Source: SAR86 cluster bacterium | GTDB lineage: Bacteria > Pseudomonadota > Gammaproteobacteria > Magnimaribacterales > D2472 | DNA length: 40,886 nucleotides | Direction: 5' to 3' | NCBI GenBank assembly: GCA_016779505.1 | Contig: JADHNM010000003.1 | Location: 1-40,886 of the forward strand | Notes under the pieces: model-generated | Seen by the model: the letters and a program-made list of their open reading frames with translations, nothing else | The model's database searches: none | Told to the model about the DNA's origin: nothing | Program-made: the position numbers and the translations under genes | Part shown: positions 19,500 to 27,584 of the stretch, piece by piece | Position numbering within the stretch: the first letter of the stretch is position 1 | Layout: every line of letters starts with the position of its first letter

Positions 19500-20315
19500 A
19501 TGAATACAAAATTTAAATTAGCTCTACTGTCTGTACCTTTTTTATTTGTTATTTCGTGCTCTCAGTCAAATGAGGTACAGGAATCTAAGCCAGCTTGGGA
19601 TGCAACAAATTACACTATGTACAACGAGTTTATGCAATGCACAGCTGGAGCAGAATATAGTCAAGATGCTCTTAATAACATGATTGAATCATGGAGAGAT
19701 CTTGGATTGTCTGAATCTTTGCTTGGAGGCTGGGGTTATGTGTCAGTATCTCCTGAACAAAGTGATTTTAACAATTATTGGGAATTAAGCTGGTCTTCAA
19801 AAGAAGAAGCTGATGCAGCTTGGGCGGAATGGATAGCCAATGAAGATGCTATGGCATGGAGTGAGGGGTCCTCTAAAATTCTTCAATGTGATGGTGAAAA
19901 TAGAGATGGTTATGATTTTATTTTTCCATATGACCCTTATGCTTTTGGTGAAGCCCCAGAAGATGGTTCTTTTGCTGCAGCGTTTAGCCCTTGCACACTG
20001 AATGAGGGCATGGGGCAGGAAGACCTTAATCAAGCTTTGATTAGCTACAATGCTTGGCTTGATGCAATAGACCAATCTCAAGTAAGTGGTTTTTATGCAT
20101 ATGGACTTTATATTCCTGAAGATAAAACTCAAGCAGAAGATTTCTGGTTTGGGAATTTTCATGAAAATCTTGCAACCATGACTGAAGGCAATGAGTTATG
20201 GGAGGCTACTGGAGGTGATGCAAAGATTGAGCTCGAGTCTGTTAGTACATGTGGCGAACCTGAAGTATCTAATGGCCAGGTATTTTTTGATCCAGCTAAG
20301 CCAGATTTCTCTTAG
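19500..20315 (+). CDS. Putative secreted lipoprotein of unknown function with two similar tandem domains
   Basis: Signal peptide and lipobox-like LLSVPFLFVISC; two roughly 95-aa repeats, each starting near a Cys (QCTAGAEYSQDALN / PCTLNEGMGQEDLN). Confidence 0.7.
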   Translation: MNTKFKLALLSVPFLFVISCSQSNEVQESKPAWDATNYTMYNEFMQCTAGAEYSQDALNNMIESWRDLGLSESLLGGWGYVSVSPEQSDFNNYWELSWSSKEEADAAWAEWIANEDAMAWSEGSSKILQCDGENRDGYDFIFPYDPYAFGEAPEDGSFAAAFSPCTLNEGMGQEDLNQALISYNAWLDAIDQSQVSGFYAYGLYIPEDKTQAEDFWFGNFHENLATMTEGNELWEATGGDAKIELESVSTCGEPEVSNGQVFFDPAKPDFS

Positions 20316-20329
20316 TCTTTACATCTTAG

Positions 20330-20360
20330 AAAAAAGAGTTGCACATGCAGCTCTTTTTTT
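20330..20360. terminator. Putative bidirectional Rho-independent terminator between convergent genes
   Basis: aaaaaagagttgc-acat-gcagctctttttt: inverted repeat with one G-T mismatch, T-rich on one side and A-rich on the other; abuts the hflX stop codon. Confidence 0.75.
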
Positions 20361-21657
20361 ATGGAGAGACAGGTTTTAAATTTTTAAAAATCTCGATTTC
20401 TTCAAATTGCTCGAGCATGCTTTGAGAGATTGAAACCAATGATTGGTGTTGGCCATTTGCACTCATCTTCTCTTCCAAGATACAACCTGAATCAAATAAC
20501 TTCGAGCGTACAGATGCTTGTACGGGGGAGAAATGAACCCATCCAGATAATAACCCTCCAAATAACATCTCAGAAACTATATTTTTTAACTCTTCAAGAC
20601 CTTCGCCTGTCTCGCTTGATATTTTAATTTCAGGATGTAAATTATTTGCAGGCCATATATCTTCGTTTGTAATTAAATCAATTTTATTTAATGCTCTAAT
20701 TTGTGGCATAGAAGTAACCCCCAAATCATCAAGAATTAAATCCACTTCTTTAATTTTATAATCTCTATTCGTATCTGCAGCGTCAATAACATGAATCAAA
20801 AGATCGGCAGAGGCCAAATCATCCAATGTTGCTTTGAAGGATTCAATCAATTTGGTTGGAAGGTTAGATATAAACCCTACAGTGTCAGAAAAAAGAACTG
20901 TTTCAAGCGTTTTGAATTTAAACTCAGTACGTCTGGTGGTTGTATCTAATGTAGCAAATAATTTATCTTCAGCTTCAAGACCACCTTTTGTAAGCATGTT
21001 AAATAATGAGGTTTTGCCAGCATTTGTATAGCCAACCAAAGCGACTAATTTATTACTACTTTTTCTTCTTGAGTACCTATTTAAATTCTTTTGATTGTGT
21101 TGTTTGTCTAATTTTTTTTTGAGTTGTTTAATTCGATTACCAATTAATCTTCGATCAGTTTCAAGCTGAGTTTCTCCTGGACCTCGTAAGCCAATTCCGC
21201 CTTTTTGCCTTTCGAGATGACTCCACCCTCTGACTAATCGAGTTGATAAAAAACTGAGCTGAGCAAGCTCAACCTGCAGTTTTCCAATATCACTTTGAGC
21301 TCTAGCAGCAAAAATATCTAAGATTAGACCTGTTCTATCCAGCACTCTTGCGCATAATAATTTTTCTAAATTTCTTTCTTGAGAGGGAGAAAGCTCGCAA
21401 TCTAAAACTATTAACTTAATATTCTCTGATTCAACGATATTTTTGAGCTCATCAGCCTTGCCTTTGGTAAGAAAGTGGCTAGCAGATACAAAGTTTTGTT
21501 TTGAAAAAATATGATGTTCAACTGTCAGTCCAGATGATCTAGCAAGCTCAATGAATTCATTAGAGTTAAATTGTTCAAGATCATCTTGATTCGATCTCAG
21601 CAAATCAATTGAAACAATTATTGCTCTTCTATCTTCTGGGGCTGAAGTTTTTTCCAA
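20359..21657 (-). CDS. hflX: GTPase HflX
   Basis: GWSHLERQKGGIGLRGPGETQLETDRRLI, G1 GYTNAGKTSLFN, DTVGFISNLP, NKID. Confidence 0.95.
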   Translation of the reverse strand: MEKTSAPEDRRAIIVSIDLLRSNQDDLEQFNSNEFIELARSSGLTVEHHIFSKQNFVSASHFLTKGKADELKNIVESENIKLIVLDCELSPSQERNLEKLLCARVLDRTGLILDIFAARAQSDIGKLQVELAQLSFLSTRLVRGWSHLERQKGGIGLRGPGETQLETDRRLIGNRIKQLKKKLDKQHNQKNLNRYSRRKSSNKLVALVGYTNAGKTSLFNMLTKGGLEAEDKLFATLDTTTRRTEFKFKTLETVLFSDTVGFISNLPTKLIESFKATLDDLASADLLIHVIDAADTNRDYKIKEVDLILDDLGVTSMPQIRALNKIDLITNEDIWPANNLHPEIKISSETGEGLEELKNIVSEMLFGGLLSGWVHFSPVQASVRSKLFDSGCILEEKMSANGQHQSLVSISQSMLEQFEEIEIFKNLKPVSP

Positions 21658-21786
21658 ATTTTAAAGTTACATTATATTTTTTGAAGACTTCCATTGTACG
21701 AAATTACATTGCAAAAACATACTTTAAGATTTGCAAATCTGCTTTGATTTCTCCACAATCCATTCTTTTCATTAATAATAAAAAAT

Positions 21787-22260
21787 ATGTATGACTTATA
21801 CCCATATGTAGGTAAAACAGTGACAGTCACTAAAGACATGTGTGATTTTAATGGCCACATGAATGTTAACTATATTAAAGAGGTCTTTGAGCAAGCCTGG
21901 GAGTTTGCAAATGAAGAATTTGGTTTAAATGAAGAATATTTAGCAAGTGGTTTTTCAAGCTTTACTCTCGAAGACAACTACAGATTTCAAAAAGAATTTC
22001 TATTGGGAGATAAGATTTTTCCTAGATTTAGATTATTTAATGTTAATGAAAAACTTTTTCATATGATTGGAGTTTTGTTTGATAAGAATGGGATAATTTC
22101 AGCCATGTATGAAACAGTAGAGGGCCATATCGATATGAAACAAAGAAAAATTGCGCCCATGGACCCACAAAGACTTGCAAAGGTTTTGGCAATCAAAGAA
22201 GCACACGATCTAACTGGTAAAGTTCCTTATGACATCAGACTCAAAATTAGAGATTTATAA
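21787..22260 (+). CDS. Thioesterase-like (hot-dog fold) protein
   Basis: CDFNGHMNVNYIKEVFEQAWE resembles 4HBT/acyl-CoA thioesterase proteins. Confidence 0.6.
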   Translation: MYDLYPYVGKTVTVTKDMCDFNGHMNVNYIKEVFEQAWEFANEEFGLNEEYLASGFSSFTLEDNYRFQKEFLLGDKIFPRFRLFNVNEKLFHMIGVLFDKNGIISAMYETVEGHIDMKQRKIAPMDPQRLAKVLAIKEAHDLTGKVPYDIRLKIRDL

Positions 22261-22279
22261 ACCATCGGCAGGAGATTTT

Positions 22280-23077
22280 ATGAATAAAAAATATGCATTA
22301 ATTACAGGAGGAACTGCTGGAATAGGTCTTGATATTGCTAGAGAGCTTGCCAGGCAGGGATATAATATTCTTCTAACAGCAAGACGAGAGGAAAGACTAA
22401 TAGAAATATCTGCTTCCTTAGCAGAAGAATTTAACATTGATTGTAATTATATTGCTGCAGATTTAGCTCAAGTTTCAGCACCAGAAATCATCTATAACTT
22501 TTGCTCTGAAAATGATTTTGTAGTTGAAATATTGGTTAACAATGCTGGGTATAGCATTAATAAGAAGTTTCATGAAACTGATGAAGAGGAAGAGGAGAAA
22601 TTTCTAAGAGTATTAGGTATAGCAGTTGTGGCTCTTACGAAAAAATTTATTCCAAGTATGCTCGAGCACAAACATGGCAAAATTATGATGGTTTCCTCTC
22701 TTGCTTCTTTTGCACCTCCATCATCTGGCTGGGGCGCCCTTTATGGACCTGTCAAAACTTTTGTTAATCGATTTGGAGATGCAATAAATATTAACTATCG
22801 TTCAAAAGGAATCACTTCTACAAATGTATGCCCTGGATTCACTGTAACTGAATTTCATACAGCTAGCGGAATGCAAGATGCTATGGATAAAGTTCCAGCT
22901 TTTATGAAAAAGGACTCAAAGACTGTTGCAGTTGGGGCAGTTAAAGCAATGATGAAAGGAAGAAGTGTATGGGTGCCTGGAATATTAAATAAAATACTGG
23001 CATTTTTATGCAATATATTGCCGACAAGCATTGTAATTAAAATGAGCTCTAGCTTAGCCGGGGGTCGCTATGAATGA
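22280..23077 (+). CDS. Short-chain dehydrogenase/reductase
   Basis: ALITGGTAGIG, LVNNAG, S..YGPVK. The track ORF begins at 22229, but GGAG precedes ATG at 22280. Confidence 0.87.
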   Translation: MNKKYALITGGTAGIGLDIARELARQGYNILLTARREERLIEISASLAEEFNIDCNYIAADLAQVSAPEIIYNFCSENDFVVEILVNNAGYSINKKFHETDEEEEEKFLRVLGIAVVALTKKFIPSMLEHKHGKIMMVSSLASFAPPSSGWGALYGPVKTFVNRFGDAININYRSKGITSTNVCPGFTVTEFHTASGMQDAMDKVPAFMKKDSKTVAVGAVKAMMKGRSVWVPGILNKILAFLCNILPTSIVIKMSSSLAGGRYE

Positions 23078-23306
23078 GATCGTTAATATCTCAGAAAAAA
23101 GAATTCTACCAACTTTTTTGCTTTTTATTGTCTTGTCTTGGCCGCTAGGAGCACATAGATTTTTTTTGAGACGTTATGCCTCTGCTATTTTATTTATTAT
23201 CACAATTGGTGGTTGCGGCATTTGGTGGATAGTAGATTTTATTCTGATAGTCACCGGTTCCATGAAAGATGATCAGGGAAAATTATTGAAGCTATGGGTA
23301 GACTAG
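23070..23306 (+). CDS. Small TM2-domain-like membrane protein
   Basis: WPLGAHRFFLRRYASAILFIITIGGCGIWWIVDFILI. Confidence 0.75.
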   Translation: MNEIVNISEKRILPTFLLFIVLSWPLGAHRFFLRRYASAILFIITIGGCGIWWIVDFILIVTGSMKDDQGKLLKLWVD

Positions 23307-23959
23307 GCTGGGTTTAAGATTGAGTCAGCTACAAAAGCATTATCTTTTCTCTCTTGCCCAAATGTAGAAACTGGCCCATGGCCTGAAATAAATAAAATCT
23401 CCTCTCCAAGAGGCCAAAGTTTTTGAGTTATTGAGTCCAATAAATCTTGATGGTTACCTCTAGGCAAATCGGTTCTTCCAATTGACCCGCGAAATAACAC
23501 ATCTCCAACAGCAGCTAGTTTTGATTCAGGATGGTAAAAAACAATATGTCCCGGTGTGTGTCCTGGACAAAAAATAACTTTAAGGGTTTCATGACCTAGC
23601 TGTACCTCATCTCCATCATCAAGCCATCTATCTGGAGTGCAGTTCTGAGCTTGCATTCCAAACATTTTTCCTTGAGATTCCAGCGACTCAAGAAGAAATA
23701 AGTCTTCTCGATGGGGCCCCTCAATCTCTAAGGACAGGATGTTTGCTAGCTCATTGGCCGCACCAGCATGATCAGCATGACCATGAGTGAGAAAAATCTT
23801 TTCTGGAATTAAACCGTTGTCTTTTGCAGCTCCCAAAAGAATATCTATGTCACCACCCGGATCAATAAAGGCACATTTTTTTGATTCTTCGCAATATAAA
23901 ATAGGCGCATTTTGCTGAAATGGCGTGACCGGATGAATTAATGCTTTAATCAGAGACAT
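23303..23959 (-). CDS. MBL-fold metallo-hydrolase (glyoxalase II-like)
   Basis: THGHADHAG, FCPGHTPGHIVFYH, GDVLFRGSIGRTD, SGHGP. Confidence 0.9.
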   Translation of the reverse strand: MSLIKALIHPVTPFQQNAPILYCEESKKCAFIDPGGDIDILLGAAKDNGLIPEKIFLTHGHADHAGAANELANILSLEIEGPHREDLFLLESLESQGKMFGMQAQNCTPDRWLDDGDEVQLGHETLKVIFCPGHTPGHIVFYHPESKLAAVGDVLFRGSIGRTDLPRGNHQDLLDSITQKLWPLGEEILFISGHGPVSTFGQERKDNAFVADSILNPA

Positions 23960-24108
23960 TTGACTATTTTATAGAATTTATACATAACAATGGATACTTT
24001 TATGCTTTTCATGATAGTTCGTAATTAATAGACGAATAATTATGTATAAATAAATTGAATGATAGAATTAATAATGAAAACATAAGATATTAATTAATTT
24101 TTTTATTT

Positions 24109-24114
24109 AAGGAG
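24109..24114 (+). promoter_or_regulatory. Shine-Dalgarno AAGGAG before the first gene of the catabolic cluster
   Basis: aaggagcgacATG. Confidence 0.7.
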
Positions 24115-24118
24115 CGAC

Positions 24119-25021
24119 ATGAAAATACAATCTTTAAGTTACCTGCTAATCGAAACAACAGATCTTCAGGAATGGGCTGATTATGCAAAAGATGTCGTTG
24201 GTTTAATGAAAAATGATTCTCTCAGCGATGAGTATAATCTTTATCTTCGTATGGATGAAAAATCTTTCAGATTTCATGTGATGACTGGTGATTCAAAACG
24301 ATATCTTGCTGCCGGTTTATCTTTATCAGACAAATCTGCATTTGAAGATGCAAAAAATGAATTGGAGAAAGCAAACATTCCTTTTGAATATTTAGGTGAT
24401 GAGATAGCAAAATTAAGGTGTGTTGAGGAGTGTATTGGATTAAATGATCCTGCAGGCAACAGACTAGAGCTATCTTATGGGAGCAAGAATTCCTCTGAGC
24501 CTTTTGTCTCAACTCAGAACATCAAAGGGTTTATTACTAAAGGACTTGGTTTTGGCCATGTGGTTTTTGCTGCGCCTGATTTAGAGACTACGCACAGGTT
24601 TTACATAGATGTTTTGGGTTTTGGAGATTCTGATTATATGAATTTTCCAATGGGACCAGCTCCAGATGCACCCGAAGTTAAATTAAACTTTATGCATTGT
24701 GACAACCCAAGACATCACACGGTTGCCTTGTATGAATCCCCAATTCCACCGTCAGGACTTATACATACCATGGTAGAGGTAAACGACATTGATGAAGTTG
24801 GTTATGGGCTTGATAGAGCCATACAAAATAATATTCATATCTCTTCTTCCCTAGGCAGGCACTCTAATGACATGATGGTTTCATTTTATATGCAGACACC
24901 ATCAGGTTTTGATTTGGAATTTGGTTACGATGGATGGCAGGTAGATTGGGATAACTTTGAGACTCAAAAGAGCAAGATTCCAAGTTTTTGGGGTCATACT
25001 TTCTCACCACCAGAAAATTAG
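24119..25021 (+). CDS. hsaC: Type I extradiol dioxygenase, HsaC/BphC-like (meta-cleavage of catecholic steroid)
   Basis: Two VOC domains; C-terminal metal-ligand positions GHVVFAAPD (H), GLIHTMVEV (H), FDLEFGYDG (E). First gene of a cluster that also encodes the downstream hydrolase and HPD pathway. Confidence 0.82.
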   Translation: MKIQSLSYLLIETTDLQEWADYAKDVVGLMKNDSLSDEYNLYLRMDEKSFRFHVMTGDSKRYLAAGLSLSDKSAFEDAKNELEKANIPFEYLGDEIAKLRCVEECIGLNDPAGNRLELSYGSKNSSEPFVSTQNIKGFITKGLGFGHVVFAAPDLETTHRFYIDVLGFGDSDYMNFPMGPAPDAPEVKLNFMHCDNPRHHTVALYESPIPPSGLIHTMVEVNDIDEVGYGLDRAIQNNIHISSSLGRHSNDMMVSFYMQTPSGFDLEFGYDGWQVDWDNFETQKSKIPSFWGHTFSPPEN

Positions 25022-25023
25022 CA

Positions 25024-25893
25024 ATGAACAAAATAGTTACTTACAAAGACATAATCGATCAGATGTCCGATGGAATGACTATCGGGGTTGGGGGTTGGGG
25101 TGCCCGTAGAAAACCTATGTCTTTAATAAGAGAGATTTGCAAATCAGATTTAAAGGATTTAACTGTTGTTAGTTATGGGGGCCCTGATGTTGGGTTATTG
25201 TGTGCTCATAAAAAAGTTAAAAAATTAATTTTTGGCTTTGTTTCATTGGATATGATCCCACTGGAAGCACACTTTCGCCAAGCTCGTCAAAAAAATGAAA
25301 TTGAAGTTATGGAGCTTGATGAGGGAATGGTGCAATGGGGTCTTCGAGCTGCTGCGATGCATTTACCGTTTTTACCTACTAGGGTGGGCTTGGGAACAGA
25401 TGTTTTAACGCATAATCCAGAATTAAAATTTGTTAGTTCACCATACCCTGATGCTGAAAAACTTGTTGCGATGCCTGCTCTGAATCTTGATGTTGCCTTA
25501 CTTCATGTAAATAAATCAGATGAAAAGGGCAATACTCAGATCGTTGGACCCGATCCATTTTTTGATGAACTCTTTGCAAGAGCTGCTAGTAAAACTTTTG
25601 TTTCAACAGAAGAGGTTGTAACAACAGAAGAGTTAGGAGGTAAAGATGGAGCAATGTTCAATAGGTTTGAAAGAAGCCTAGTTACTGGGGTATTACATTC
25701 ACCCTATGGAGCTCATCCAACTTCGTGCGCACCTAATTATGGTTTTGATATGCAGCATTTAAAAGAGTATTCAGATGCAGCAAAATCTTTTGATGAATAC
25801 AGTTCTAAATATCTTAATAAGACACATGAAGACTATATCGACTCTGTTGGGGGGTCCGAAGTAATTCAAAAAATACCTTTACCGCAATTTTAA
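25024..25893 (+). CDS. ipdA: CoA-transferase family ring-opening hydrolase subunit A (IpdA-like)
   Basis: TIGVGGWGARRKPMSLIREICKSDLKDLTVVSYGGPDVGLLCAHKKVKKLIFGFVSLD, MDEGMVQ-like, HLPFLPTRVGLGTDVL; close to recalled IpdA. Start at internal ATG 25024. Confidence 0.88.
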   Translation: MNKIVTYKDIIDQMSDGMTIGVGGWGARRKPMSLIREICKSDLKDLTVVSYGGPDVGLLCAHKKVKKLIFGFVSLDMIPLEAHFRQARQKNEIEVMELDEGMVQWGLRAAAMHLPFLPTRVGLGTDVLTHNPELKFVSSPYPDAEKLVAMPALNLDVALLHVNKSDEKGNTQIVGPDPFFDELFARAASKTFVSTEEVVTTEELGGKDGAMFNRFERSLVTGVLHSPYGAHPTSCAPNYGFDMQHLKEYSDAAKSFDEYSSKYLNKTHEDYIDSVGGSEVIQKIPLPQF

Positions 25894-25894
25894 C

Positions 25895-26650
25895 ATGTCA
25901 GACTCACCTTCATTAGCAGAAATTTGTATTAGCGCATCTTCAAAGGCATGGCATGGAGATGGAGAAATTCTTGCTACGGGCATTGGTTTAATTCCAAGGA
26001 TAGCAGCAGGATTGGCAAAGTTAACACATAACCCAGATTTGATGATGACTGATGGTGAAACCTATCTTATTTCTAGGCCGGTCCCTATGGGTAAAAGGGA
26101 TGTTTCCAATGATCAGGTTGAAGGATACATGAGCTACAGTCGTGTATTTGAGAATTTATGGGGAGGTAAGAGACACGCCATGGTTACCCCAACGCAAATA
26201 GACTCTTTTGGGCAAACTAATATAAGCGCCATTGGTGATTACAATTCTCCAAAAGTTCAACTTCTTGGTGTAAGAGGTTTTCCAGGAAACTTTATTAATC
26301 ATAAAAACTCTATTTTTATACCCAATCATTCTGTAAAGACCTTTGTCGAAGGAGAGGTAGATATGGTTTCAGGAATGGGTTTTAAGAATAAAGATTTGTC
26401 AAACGGAAAGTTTGAAATCAAGCTCGTAGTTACAAACCTTGGTGTGTTTGATTTCAGTGGAGAGAACAATAATCTTCAATTACTGAGCCTGCATCCAGGT
26501 GTTAATGTTGATGATGTAGTTACAAATACTGGCTTTGATGTACTCATTAAATCAGATGAAATTACCTCAATGCCCTCTAATGAAGAACTAACTTTAATAA
26601 GAGAAGTTCTTGACCCTCAAGGCTTTCGCAATTCAATTTTTGGAGAATAA
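25895..26650 (+). CDS. ipdB: CoA-transferase family ring-opening hydrolase subunit B (IpdB-like)
   Basis: Immediately follows ipdA; GIGLIPRIAAGLAKLTHNPDLMMTDGETYLI, LLGVRGFPGN. Confidence 0.87.
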   Translation: MSDSPSLAEICISASSKAWHGDGEILATGIGLIPRIAAGLAKLTHNPDLMMTDGETYLISRPVPMGKRDVSNDQVEGYMSYSRVFENLWGGKRHAMVTPTQIDSFGQTNISAIGDYNSPKVQLLGVRGFPGNFINHKNSIFIPNHSVKTFVEGEVDMVSGMGFKNKDLSNGKFEIKLVVTNLGVFDFSGENNNLQLLSLHPGVNVDDVVTNTGFDVLIKSDEITSMPSNEELTLIREVLDPQGFRNSIFGE

Positions 26651-26654
26651 AAAC

Positions 26655-27575
26655 ATGCCTAGAAGTAAACCTACAATTACCTATAAAAAGAAAGATCAAA
26701 TTGCAATCATTTCTATGAATAGGCCTGAATACAATAATGCTCAAAATGGCAAGATGACTTATGACCTAGACAAGGCTTTTAAAAGAGCGATTGATGATGA
26801 TGAGATTAAGGTTATTGTATTAAAAGGCAATGGCAAGCATTTTTCAGCAGGCCATGACATTGGAACACCTGGAAGAGATGTTGATGTTGAATATGATCGA
26901 AAATCAATGTGGTATGACCATACAAACAAACCTGGCGGCGAGTTTTGGTATGTGAGAGAGCAAGAAGTTTACTTGAATATGTGTAGACGCTGGAGAGATA
27001 TGCCTAAACCAACAATTGCTATGGTGCATGGAGCTTGTGTTGCAGGTGGCTGCATGTTGGCTTGGGTATGCGATCTTATTATTGCTTCCGAGGATGCTTT
27101 TTTTGCTGATCCTGTTGTGCGCATGGGAATTCCAGGGGTGGAGTACTTTGCTCATCCATATGAGTTGAACCCCAGAATTGCAAAAGAATTTTTATTTTTA
27201 GGAGAGAGAATGTCCTCATCAAGAGCCTATGAAATGGGCATGGTTAATAAGGTTGTTCCAATTGAGAATCTTGAGTCAACCGTTATGGAGATGGCCAAAA
27301 AAATATCTGCAATGCCAAGACTAGGTTTAACTTTAACAAAACAGGCTATTAATCACGTAGAAGACCTTCAAGGCAAAAGGAATGGAATGGAAGCTGCATT
27401 TGCATGGCATCATTTTGCTCATGCTCATAATGACCTAACTACTGGGAATATTTTATCTGGATTTGATGCCAAAAAAATGGCTAAATCTCAGCGAACTGCA
27501 TCTAAAAAAACTTCTGCAAAAAAGCCTGCAACTAATGCAGCTAAAAAACCTGATTTAAAGAAGAAAAAAAAATAG
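26655..27575 (+). CDS. Enoyl-CoA hydratase/isomerase family protein with lysine-rich C-terminal tail
   Basis: Crotonase motifs GNGKHFSAGHDI, GACVAGGCMLAWVCDLIIASEDAFFADP. Tail KSQRTASKKTSAKKPATNAAKKPDLKKKKK. Confidence 0.88.
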   Translation: MPRSKPTITYKKKDQIAIISMNRPEYNNAQNGKMTYDLDKAFKRAIDDDEIKVIVLKGNGKHFSAGHDIGTPGRDVDVEYDRKSMWYDHTNKPGGEFWYVREQEVYLNMCRRWRDMPKPTIAMVHGACVAGGCMLAWVCDLIIASEDAFFADPVVRMGIPGVEYFAHPYELNPRIAKEFLFLGERMSSSRAYEMGMVNKVVPIENLESTVMEMAKKISAMPRLGLTLTKQAINHVEDLQGKRNGMEAAFAWHHFAHAHNDLTTGNILSGFDAKKMAKSQRTASKKTSAKKPATNAAKKPDLKKKKK

Positions 27576-27584
27576 AAGAGACAC

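Noticed and set aside
19797-20162. 121-aa minus-strand ORF opposite the orphan lipoprotein
   Set aside because: No domain, no start context; the plus strand has a convincing signal peptide and repeat structure.
22229-22279. Upstream extension of the SDR ORF
   Set aside because: Overlaps the thioesterase-like gene end; GGAG plus ATG at 22280 immediately precedes the Rossmann motif.
24267-24512. Minus-strand ORFs opposite hsaC, and similar antisense ORFs throughout (e.g. 3821-4063, 32201-32482, 39785-40129)
   Set aside because: Antisense shadows of strongly supported CDSs; no domain motifs or credible translation signals.
24988-25023. Upstream extension of the ipdA ORF
   Set aside because: The extension overlaps the hsaC end and adds MGSYFLTTRKLA, which is absent from the family; ATG at 25024 fits better.
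27564-27572. A9 run as a programmed frameshift fusing echA to ipdC
   Set aside because: The two genes are already in the same frame, separated by TAG, so a frameshift would not fuse them; readthrough or alternative start is the relevant hypothesis.
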